64,000 nucleotides of DNA from Lineus longissimus (taxonomy: Eukaryota; Nemertea; Pilidiophora; Heteronemertea; Lineidae): contig NC_088308.1 in the NCBI RefSeq assembly GCF_910592395.1, positions 3,348,001 through 3,412,000 of the forward strand, written 5' to 3'. The stretch's first letter is position 1, and each line of letters opens with the position of its first letter. The notes below the pieces were generated by a model. The model did no database searches. It was not told where the DNA came from and worked only from the letters and a program-made list of their open reading frames with translations. Shown here piece after piece: positions 1 through 9,565 of the stretch. A program made the position numbers and the translations under genes.

Positions 1-1023
1 TTTAGAGGGTTGGAAGGCACTCCTTATCGCCATTAATACATGTATTTCCCCCAGCCACTAAAGATTCTGGCATGCAATTCTAGTGTCTGTTTCTGGCAGT
101 CGGGAACTGGTATATCAATTAAATAGTCGTGTTGTTTACAGAAAAAGGAAGTAAATCTAGGAGTTGTGCAGGGTAGCTCTCAGTCCTCCTTAGATTGCAA
201 TCCCCTCAATTTATTGAAGCATGAAACGATTTCTTTCCATATATTCAAATGCTCCCGCTCATGACTGCAGAGGGGTTGGACTCGCGAGGCAGTTGGCCAG
301 GAATAATAGGCAGGGACTACTCCATCCGCAATGTGGAGGAGGAGATGCTTATCGGGAAAGGCCAACACTATTACTGCAAATCTGCTTGTCCCCTTGTCTT
401 GCTTTGATAGTGACGAGGGACAACCATACGACCCGAAAACTTCGGGTGACCGAAGACAATGTCGGTCGCGGCCAAAGAGGAAATGATATCGGCATTCACT
501 CAAACAACGAACCAAAAAATAGCAGACTCTTTACACATGTTACAATTCTGCTAATAAATTGTTTATAAAACATGATGTGAATGCTTGTTTGCTCCATATA
601 CTACATAAAAAGATGTGAGGTACAATAGTGAACCTTCATAAAACCAGCTTTATCTGATGTCGTTGTGTGAAAAATGTAGTAAACGTGCAAAAGAGGAGCC
701 CTGGAGGCAGGAACAGGGACCATCTCAAGACTCAATCTTATCAACCATCACACAGTTTCTAGTTAACTTCCCATTTTTACGATATATATTTTGTTTAACT
801 GATTTGGTTTCATGTTGTATTCTATGTTTTCTGTTAATCCTCCAGAAGTTGAGACTGCTTGAAAGTCCCAAGTAATGGCACATGTACATTTTTTTACGCT
901 CGTACACTTTTTCATTCAGGAGTGGTCCTCAATTAGTTGGAGCCCTAACACTACAGAAACTGTTTGAATGGCACCAGTAGAACCATCTGAACATTTTTCC
1001 TTTTTGAAGATGATCAAAAGTTG
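1..1023. other. Upstream region with no assignable gene
   Basis: I see no protein family here. Overlapping open frames of 111 aa (minus strand, 180-515) and 115 aa (plus strand, 221-568) match nothing I recognise and are probably chance frames. An AATAAA at about 553-558 could end a transcript entering from the left, but no coding exon supports that. The stretch just before 1024 would hold the 5' UTR and promoter of the cytochrome b5 reductase-like gene. Confidence 0.4.
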
Positions 1024-2899
1024 ATGGATCAGTTGGGAGTTGAAGCTAAATGGGCTGTCCCTGTGGCATCCTCGGATGATCTTCTCCCGCCCAAGCCAGA
1101 GGAACCCAGTCAGGCAGACTGCTGTGGGACTGGATGCATTCCATGTGTATTCGATATCTACGACCAAGAATTAAAACTGTGGGAAGAAGATTGTAGGAAA
1201 GTCATGGAGGGTGCCAGCATAACCAAAGAAGAAACAGAGGTTTGTATCGTATAAAACTCATTCTTTTATTGCCATCTTTAATGGTTACCTTTGTGTCCCT
1301 GTGTTTGGGTGCTGGAGAAATCACCCTGCAGTGTGCTTGACAATGAGCAAGTTCGCATCAGCTGGGGAAGCCAGATGGTACAGTGGAGGAGCGTACTGAC
1401 TTGTGATCAGAAGGCTTGTGACCAATGCGAAGAAAAATTCCTGATGGCTATTGGTGATTTCTTGGACAGATTGGCCCATGCTCAACTCAACACCTTTTTA
1501 TGAAAAGCTTGAAAAATATTGGGTAATTAAAACGGTATTGTCCATTTGTTCTATGACCATTTTACCTTTATCTTTTCAGGCGGATTCTTCTGACAGTGTC
1601 CTCTCTCTTACTGAATACAGACCATTTGCAATTCAGTCAATTTCTGTCATAAGTCATGACACCAAACTCTACAGGTTTTCACTTCCAACAAATGGTTGTC
1701 TTGGTCTTCAAGTGGGGCAGCATATCATCATGCGAAGTAGAGGGCTGCCTAGTACTGTGACACGCCAGTACACCCCAGTCAGTTGTGTCAGTTTAAGAGG
1801 CAGCTTCGATGTTCTTATCAAGGTTGTTATGATGTGCTTGTGGCGAATTGGCTTCTCTGTTGTTGTTGTCGCCAAATAAAACAGGGGAGTCTTATTTATC
1901 ATAAGACGTTTGACAGAATTGTTAGTTCTCCAGGATAAACAAATGAGGCACCTGAAAAATGTTTCTGTTCTTTGACTGGGAGACTATATAGGCAGAAGTT
2001 GTGTGATTGGCTGATTGTGCCATTATTGTCACTGGCTAAGAAGGACTTCTCAGGATAGGAGTAACATGTTACAATATGTTGTAATGATATTTCAGGTTTA
2101 TCCCAAGGGCAAGATGTCCCAGTATGTGAAAGATTGGAAAGTGGGTGAAGAAGTCTATTGGAGGGGACCTTTTGGACAATTAACATACAAACAAAATCAG
2201 GTTAGGAACATTCAGTTTCCATTATTTTGTATTTGCTTGCTCTGGAGGAATGATCCAATAATCTGTGAATCAGTCACTTACCAGTGTGTTGGGTTAGTTT
2301 TATTGACCCTGTCGTCTGGGGATAGTACAACCCTGGAGGAGACACTGCAAAACAAACATTCTGTGTTCGTGCTGAAAATGACCAGCTTATTATTTCATAA
2401 GTCTATGCCATTTTTAATCTACTCGGGCTACAGCTCCTCTTCAGATGAAAAAAGCCACTCAAGAATCATTCCCGTTTTATTTCAGTACAAAAGGATTATC
2501 ATGCTTGCTGCAGGCACAGGCATTGCGCCAATGGTTCAAGTCATCCAGCACATCCTTGACAATGAAGCAGACGAAACACTGGTAAAACTACACTATGGTT
2601 GTCGATCATTTGCGGACATTATTTTGAAGTACAAACTCGATGAATGGAGTAGTTACTGGAACTTTTCTGTTGAGTATTTTCTAAGTGAGGATACTGAGGT
2701 CAACGTTATTGCGAAGAAAAAGTATTGTGATCGTTTTCATATTGGACGAATAAGTCGGCACACGATTCAACAGGAATTGGGTGATTTGACACTGCCTTCC
2801 ACTTTGGTGCTAATTAGTGGGACAAAGTCATTTGATAAGGATATGATAAACTTTTGCACAAAAACTGGATTGTCTCAAGAAAATATATTCAAGTTCTAA
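1024..2899 (+). CDS. CYB5RL: NADH-cytochrome b5 reductase-like protein, 4 exons
   Basis: Predicted exons are 1024-1239, 1580-1822, 2096-2200 and 2486-2899, giving 325 aa. All introns are GT-AG and every junction falls between codons. Residues 1-60 form the Cys-rich oxidoreductase-like domain, with the signature CCGTGCIPCVFDIY. Residues 85-188 are the FAD-binding barrel, with the flavin motif RQYTPVS at 134-140 and GKMSQY at the start of exon 3. Exon 4 holds the NAD(H)-binding lobe, with AAGTGIAPM from residue 196. The protein ends in Phe, as cytochrome b5 reductases usually do. The family passes electrons from NADH through FAD to an acceptor such as cytochrome b5; the acceptor of the CYB5RL branch is poorly known. 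I chose the ATG at 1024 because it directly precedes the Cys-rich domain; an upstream noncoding exon is possible. NFU1 follows on the same strand. Confidence 0.92.
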
Positions 2900-3006
2900 C
2901 TGTGATGTTCAGGTTACGGGTGTACCATGTTATTGATGAGCCACCTGGAGTGTTGTAGTTTTATCTAATTGTTGTATAGTTTCTGAAAACATGATCCTAG
3001 AAATGA

Positions 3007-3012
3007 AATAAA
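3007..3012 (+). terminator. Poly(A) signal of the CYB5RL-like gene
   Basis: A canonical AATAAA lies 108 bp after the stop codon at 2899 and is followed by an A-rich then T-rich stretch. It is the first such signal downstream and implies a short 3' UTR. Confidence 0.7.
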
Positions 3013-3202
3013 AAATTGTCTCTGCTCTAGAAATTCAAAACACTTCTTGTTTCATTCAAAAAATTTGCAGAGTAAAACATGCCACTTTCAACCTCCTTTG
3101 TTGGGATGCCATGAAGTTATGAACTCCAGTGGATGCTTGTTAAACCAACCCAAAGACAAAGACAAATTTGGTCTTCAGGTCTTATCTTTTCTCTATGTCT
3201 TG

Positions 3203-3275
3203 CATGGTTGTGAATTTGTACATGGTTGTGACTTTGTACATGGCAGTGGAGTTCGGTCTGGTTGTGACTTTCTCA
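3203..3275. repeat. Short 18-bp tandem repeat
   Basis: Two near-identical 18-bp units (catggttgtgaNtttgta) at 3203-3220 and 3221-3238 are followed by a degenerate third that ends with ggttgtgacttt. The repeat lies in the intergenic space upstream of NFU1, in or near its promoter. Confidence 0.6.
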
Positions 3276-3406
3276 GTGTTGCGCTCAACTGCAAATCGTG
3301 CATAATGCAGTGCGTAACTGCATGTCTCCAAATTTGTGTGATACCCTGTATAGTCACAACCGATATTCCGTTTGCCAAGGATATTTCGTCTTTTACATCA
3401 ACCCAC

Positions 3407-3419
3407 CAAGATGGCGGCC
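3407..3419 (+). promoter_or_regulatory. YY1-like element over the NFU1 start codon
   Basis: The start codon at 3411 sits inside ccaagatggcggc, an exact match to the core YY1 recognition sequence AAGATGGCGGC. YY1 sites overlapping the initiator or first codons are typical of TATA-less promoters of ribosomal and mitochondrial genes. No TATA box is obvious upstream. Assigning the site to YY1 is an inference from known motif biology. Confidence 0.5.
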
Positions 3420-6010
3420 CGTTCTTCTGCGTTCTCGATATTTCGACGTTTTGTGGGGTCAAGTAGGCTTTCAGGGTAATATAGAACGTTGTAAATGGTA
3501 TTGTTAGCTAGTACTACTGCTAGGGACTCCGTGAGCTGACAAAAGATCGGCTGCAAATTCGTAGATGCTCTGAAAAATGGATTGTTTGGCAGAGCAAATT
3601 GCATAATTTGTATAGTTCAAGAATATTCCGGAAGGTGTCGCATATCTTTTGCCACTGAAGTCTTTTTTGTTCTTCAGTGTCACCTGTACTGTATCTTCAA
3701 CTTCAAGAAGGAGCTTTACTCATCTTTGCCGATCAAGAGGAATACGACCCATATCATGTCATCGACATCGTACCTTGGACTTGTTTTCTCAGCCAGGTGG
3801 GTATGGAGCGGTGGGTAGGCCTACTGAGTGATTGACTCAGACTGTTGGTTCTTCTTCCAATTGAGTGCTTTCCTCATTGAGAGAATAAAGTCGCACCAAC
3901 TGTCACATGTTGGAAGTTTAGCATAGAGAAATTGCGTGATGATGTTTTAGATGTTACACTGTAAAATTTATAGGATTTGATCTATAAGTAAAAAAATCCA
4001 CCGTTGGAGCTATTTCTTCTTCTATTTCAGTTCCTGCTGCCACCATGTTCATTCAAGTACAAGACACGCCAAATCCAAACAGTATGAAGTTTATGCCTGG
4101 TAAAGAAGTTCTTGAAAGTGGCACAATCGACTTCCCAAATGTCCAGGCGGCACATTGCTCTCCACTTGCCAAGTAAGTTTTGAAAAGCATTTTCTAGCCA
4201 TTGATCATACATGTTGACTTTCTCAAGTCCTAACCCATCCATAAAAACTGGAGAGTCTTCTTGCTCAGTCTAAAGCACATCATCACTTGTAGTGATAAAG
4301 AAAAGTGATGCGTTTCTTTTTTCTAAAAGATTTAAATGTAACTTTAAAATGTCTTGTGTACTGTCCAACAACTTCCATGAGGGAAGCATGGTAAACTTCA
4401 AAGAATGTGATTATGATTCGTGTCTTGACATTTATGTTTGCATGTGTCATACAATGGCTTTTCAAAAAACTGACTCGGTCTACCTTTTTTTTTCACTTCA
4501 GGCAGTTGTTCAGAATAGAGGGTGTCAAAGGAGTGTTTTTTGGTGCTGATTTTGTGACAGTGACCAAGGTGAGTCAGTGAGATAAAAAGTTCTATCTGGG
4601 ATGTAAAGCTGATAACGCATTAATTGCACACATTGTCATTCTCCAAGGGCTATTTACCATTGCATAACTCCTTGGTGGAGAGAAGTACGTTTGGTCAAGT
4701 GCCTTACTAAAGATTGCACTACAAAACTTAACAGTATTGGTCCTTCTTTGAGTAGAACTTATGACCTGCTGGTTATAAGCCTGCTGCTCTCATTACCATG
4801 TCACTGATCTCATATCGGCATTTTGGATGGGTATGCTTTGAAATTAGTAGTTGGATTTGGATATTGATGTGATAGTACTTTCAAAACGTTGTTGCTTGGC
4901 TTTAATTCTGAACACGGTGCAACTACTATGAAAGATCATGAAGTATTTTTTCTGATTTCTGTTTGTCAGTTGTTCTCTTTCCATTTGCAGACAAGTGAGG
5001 ATATTGACTGGAAAGTTTTGAAACCGGAGATATTTGCTACCATCATGGACTTCTTCACATCTGGTGCACCCATTTTGACAGAGGAGTTGCCGCCATCTGA
5101 CACAGCGGTTGATCCTGATGATGATGAGACGGTCATCATGATCAAAGAACTGCTCGATACGAGAATCAGACCGACAGTGCAAGAGGATGGTGGAGATATC
5201 GTTTATATTGTAAGAGTCCTTTTGGGCCTATTGTCCTGGTTTTGTCCATCTTTGAATCCTCTACAACAGCATCCTCTAGAAAGGAGGTGACTCCCAAGGA
5301 ATATAAGCAGAAGCTATGATCAGATTGCTCTTTTTGTATTCTCGTCATCATTTTAAAGCGACATCTTATCATACGTCTTGTTGTGCTTCAGGATTTTGTG
5401 GATGGTATAGTCAAGCTAAAGTTACAAGGGTCCTGTACAAGTTGTCCCAGTTCTATTGTCACGCTGAAGGGTGGCGTTCAAAATATGCTACAGTTCTATA
5501 TCCCTGAAGTGAAAGAAGTGATAGCTGTAAGTAGAGTGTAAATTCCAAACTTTTCCCTCTTCAAAGCATGGAAATGACAGTATCTCATTGACATTTTCCA
5601 GAAATTTCACAAGAGTTAAAATTACCTTGTATAAAGTTACCTGGTATAACATTTTGAAATTTTCCAGCTCAAAAGCGAATGTTTTCTGGATTGGACAATT
5701 TTTACTTTGAGCGGTGTCAAAAACATGACTCTCTACCACCTGCTTGACCTTGTAGCTGACATTCCTCTCTATTGTGGAAGGGGACTGATTTGCAAGTAAT
5801 CTCTTCTTTGAATGAATTTTGGGACTTTACGATCTTGTCTTCTAGAGTGAGTCTGAAATGTTAATTGGGAGTTTTGATTGGCCTGAATTGATCAAACAAA
5901 TTAATCCTACTTGTCCACCTCTGAAATTTCAGGTAGAAGATGATCTTGACACTGTTACCCAGTCAGAATTTGAAAAGTTGGAACGAGATCTGGAAGAGCC
6001 TTCGAGATAA
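3411..6010 (+). CDS. NFU1: NFU1 iron-sulfur cluster scaffold, mitochondrial, 7 exons
   Basis: Predicted exons are 3411-3475, 3678-3796, 4031-4172, 4502-4568, 4991-5209, 5392-5526 and 5933-6010, giving 274 aa. All introns are GT-AG with matching phases. Residues 1-65 are rich in Arg and Ser and almost free of acidic residues, as expected of a mitochondrial presequence. The Nfu N-terminal domain starts near M67 with [20 protein letters not shown]. The C-terminal NifU-like domain carries the cluster-binding CxxC (C219 and C222, motif GSCTSCPSS). The protein assembles or carries a [4Fe-4S] cluster in the mitochondrial matrix and passes it to late targets such as lipoate synthase and respiratory complexes, which is known for the family. 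Length is close to the vertebrate protein (about 254 aa). It lies head to tail behind the CYB5RL-like gene. Nothing looks broken. Confidence 0.96.
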
Positions 6011-6330
6011 TTACACTAACCTGGAACAGTGCAAGTACAGTGCAAGGACAATGACTCTGGGGGGTGGGGTTGTGTGATGATTACACTAGTTTGCAAGGAT
6101 ATACCAGCGTCTGTGATGCATGTCCTATACAAGCCTACGAGACATAAAGACTATGGCAGAGAAAGCATATCACATTGAACATTTGAACATTTGGTGTTGA
6201 TTGAACCACCTGTCTTTCCCCGAGGAAATACTCTTGTCGGTGTCTCTTATCTCTGGTGTATCCGAAAATTACTTGGTGATAATAAGAAAGGACAATGTGT
6301 AGATGGTTTCTGACTTTGTATATTACTGTA

Positions 6331-6336
6331 AATAAA
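6331..6336 (+). terminator. Poly(A) signal of NFU1
   Basis: An AATAAA lies 321 bp after the NFU1 stop codon, in an A/T-rich stretch, and is the best candidate 3' processing signal. The satellite tract starts about 200 bp further on. Confidence 0.65.
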
Positions 6337-6529
6337 TTGAATGGAAATGACAACTCTATGCATGTTTTTGTTGTTACTGCAGGCCTAGCCCTTGCTCCGA
6401 ATTATCCGGTCAGCCGTGGCACCATCTCTTGCCAAAAAATTTATGTTGTGGCAACACTTCTTGTCCGTTGGACTTGGTTAGGAGCTCAACACAGTCCAAT
6501 GGTAACTTCCCCCTTGAGCAAGTTCGTGG

Positions 6530-7325
6530 TTAAGCCTCCTGTCCATCTCATGTGAGTGTGACATAGTCCCCTGTCCACCTTATACCGTTGTAAAACGCAC
6601 AGTCCCTTGACATATAAGACGGGCTTCTGTCTGTCTTCTGTGGATGTGACAGTTTCCTGTCCATCTTATGTAGTTAAGACGCAGTCTGTCCATCATATGA
6701 GGTAACATAACATGCTGTTGTCCATCGTATGTGGTTATGACTCGGTCCCCTGCATGCTGTGATATGATGGAGTGTCCTGTCCATCTTATCCATCGCGTCT
6801 GGCTGTATAGTCTCCTGGCATCTCGTGTGGTTGTGACATCCATCAAAAGTGGTAACAATGTCTTTTGGTCATTGTGATACACAGTTCATTGCCTATTACA
6901 GACCCAGTGTGGTTAGACCACTGTCCCTTTCCATCTTATGTGGTTGTGACATAGACCCCGGCCATTCTGTGTACAGAGTCTCCTGTCCATCTTATGTGGT
7001 TGTGAACACAGTGCGTTGTGCATCTTGTGCTATGATATGACAAGGTTTCCTGTCCATCCTTTGTAGTTATGATATAGTCTCCTGTCATCTTGTGTGTTTG
7101 TGACAAATTTCCCCGTCCGTCATAAGTGGTGACAAAGTCCAATGCCTACCTATGTGGTTACGACACAGAACCCAGTCTACATTACGTGGTGAGACCACTG
7201 TCACTTCCCATCCTATGTGGGTGTGACACAGTTCCCTCTCCATCTTATGTGGTTGTAAAACAGTCCCTTGTCCATCTTATGTGGTAAGACAACTGTCACT
7301 TTCCATCATGTGCGGTGAGAAATAG
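6530..7325. repeat. Degenerate satellite or minisatellite tract, unit about 30-40 bp
   Basis: Variants of cctgtccatcttatgtggtt followed by gtgacacagtccc recur some twenty times over about 800 bp, with irregular spacing near 30-40 bp and many substitutions and small indels. No long open frame matches a family, so the small frames here are repeat by-products. The tract lies 3' of NFU1 and ends before a GC-richer patch at 7330-7400. Confidence 0.85.
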
Positions 7326-8090
7326 TAGTATGCACCCCGTGTTTTCCATCGAGGCGGCCCCCATAACGCGCCCCCATAGACGTGAAGGCCACGGGAAGGA
7401 ATCACAAACATAACAGTACGCACTGCGTTGTATCGTTAGTTGACCTATACTTGTGAATAAGCAACAAATAAACGACTAAAGACAAACGTGACAGTGGTTG
7501 TGAAACAATCCCTTGTCCTTATTTCGTGGCTAGACAACATTGACAAGACATTATCTATTTGGACTAGCTATGGTGAATTGCGAGGAGCGAAGCCAGGTTT
7601 TCTGTCGCCCCAGAGACGTTGCATGGGTCACGGGACGATGCACCATCTTGAACCTGAATGTCCCCGAGGTTAATACGGACGTATGAATGAAGGTTACGGA
7701 CGAAGTACCTCTGATGGTTCAAAATGACAGTGCACAGTTGGCTGCTCATTCACTGTTCTTGCTGTCGGAACGCCCCGGACGCAGTGTATTCGGTCGTTTT
7801 GGCAAGTTGCTTTTAGATCTTCAGTTGTAATAATCAGATCATTGGGACAATCATCCTGAGCTTCAGGGCCTACTCAGTACTTCCCATCCTCAGCGGGCGA
7901 GGGGAGGAGCAAGCAACTTGTTGGACGCTGTATCCGAATATGGGAATAATTATAGCTACAACGAGTTCTTTGTTAGTAACATTTTAGTTTAATTGATATC
8001 TATCATTTCAACATCTTCTATAAATTTCGTAATGAATAAACAATAATATACATTGCAAATGATTTAAAGCCACGGTGAAGGGACTTCCGA
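7326..8090. other. Intergenic DNA, nothing recognised
   Basis: There is a small GC-rich patch with runs of C at 7340-7400 and otherwise unique-looking sequence. No coding exon with family similarity is visible on either strand. Confidence 0.4.
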
Positions 8091-8094
8091 TCTT

Positions 8095-8330
8095 GGAGTT
8101 TTGTCTGCAATACCCGACGAACGACGAAGTACGAACGCCTGTCGCGTCATTAAGTATCGTGCTCATTCATTTACATGACACTCTTTAATCATCTTCTGTA
8201 GACAGTTTCACGAGGATCGCGGTAATTTTCAAAGAGAATCGTCGATAAAGTCCTGCTTTAGTAGTTTTACATACATTATACTTCGTACTTCGTCGTTCGT
8301 AGCTCTTTTGAGTTGCGAAACATACCAATC
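8095..8330. mobile_element. MITE-like inverted-repeat element, copy 1
   Basis: A perfect 19-nt inverted repeat, acgaacgacgaagtacgaa at 8117-8135 and its reverse complement at 8282-8300, encloses about 146 bp of noncoding DNA. A diverged relative occurs at 10400-10600 with similar flanks, so this looks like a family of small non-autonomous elements rather than a chance palindrome. No target-site duplication was confirmed and the outer boundaries are uncertain. Confidence 0.5.
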
Positions 8331-9193
8331 TCCCAGTCATCGGTCCTCCTCCTATGCCGCTTTTTAGACACTAGTAAAGCGAGTGAGACGTCCTTGTCAA
8401 CGATAGTTACGTAATGACGTTTGGAGAATGAAAACCGGCCTAAGTTGGCAAACGAATTATGGGTGCGCGGCACTCGGTCGCTGGCGGTCGGAGTCTGTGG
8501 CCAACAACCATATTCATACTCAATACTGTGCACTTGCCCATGAAGAATCATGGCGGGCAACTCGAAGAAATCTGTCTTGCAGTTATTGTCCAATGTCACT
8601 GATGACATCCGTCTTTCAAATGATTTGCCTCCCGGATAATTATAATCATCATTAGTCCCACATTTAGTTTAAAACATGAAGCGATGCACAATGCTATGAG
8701 CAGTCACAATGTGACTGTGGCAGGCTAGGGTCCAGATAAAAATAGTGGCCTCACATATAATGATGTTACGATGTGACAATCGAAACGCTCTTATTTCAAT
8801 CCTTCTTTGCAAAAGCTGTTCACAGCTGTTATTGTTCCAGAGCTTCGGGATGTTCAGTACAAAATGATAAACAAACAATACAGATATTGTCAGAATAGCA
8901 TGAATGATGAGACGGAAAGAAAGACAAATTGTCTGATTTCTGTTACCAATTATTCAAGGTATCAGTTTAAGTCTGTTGTTTTAAACACGACACCCCAGTT
9001 GCGGTCCTTGCCAGTAGAGTAACTATGTTTTACCAGGAAAACTTTAACGTTACAATAGAAACTCATTGGTTTAATACACAATATGACAGTTTGCCCCAAG
9101 GAGTTGACATGTGCAGTAAGTTACTGATTAAATCACGGATATTATCAGAAGTTATTAATCAGATGGACAGAAATACAGGTGGCCCTTATGACG
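8331..9193. other. 3' flank of the receptor cyclase gene
   Basis: This lies downstream of the receptor cyclase stop codon on the minus strand and presumably includes its 3' UTR. No minus-strand AATAAA stands out in the first 200 bp, so the transcript end is not defined. No other gene is visible. Confidence 0.35.
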
Positions 9194-9565
9194 TCATGTT
9201 GTGACAATCTCTGGCAAGGTTGGCAGTTCCGTCCCATTTGGCCGATTCTCGGGCGACTTTCGCCTCGTGTCGTTGAAAGTCACCAGTTCTATATCTGAGG
9301 CAGAGCGTGGTTTTGATGCAGTCCTATCTGCCCCAGGGTTCACGTGTTCCTCAACATCGGACATGGGTGAACCTTGTTCATATGATATAAGCGGAACTCT
9401 ATCACATACCACGATGCCGTCGGCTTCGTGGTGTCTCTTCATGTCAATGTCACTGTGGCCGTCAATCATGCTCCCTATGCCACTTTCTTTATTACTGTTC
9501 AACCTCTCATGGCGCACGCTTTCTTCTTCACCGATTAGCCAATACGTTAACTGTTCGCCTTTACC
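9194..9565 (-). CDS. Gyc76C: Receptor cyclase terminal exon: end of cyclase domain and C-terminal tail
   Basis: This 372-nt exon begins with [14 protein letters not shown], the conserved last strand of the cyclase domain. About 108 residues of low-complexity hydrophilic tail follow, rich in Ser, Asp, Glu, Arg and Pro, and end in IVTT before a TGA at 9194-9196. Long variable tails occur in Gyc76C-type receptors and are absent from vertebrate natriuretic receptors. No known motif is evident in the tail. Confidence 0.92.
   Translation of the reverse strand, partial: GKGEQLTYWLIGEEESVRHERLNSNKESGIGSMIDGHSDIDMKRHHEADGIVVCDRVPLISYEQGSPMSDVEEHVNPGADRTASKPRSASDIELVTFNDTRRKSPENRPNGTELPTLPEIVTT

Noticed and set aside
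180-568. Overlapping 111- and 115-codon frames on opposite strands
   Set aside because: Neither matches a known family or has splice context, and both being open suggests low stop density by chance.
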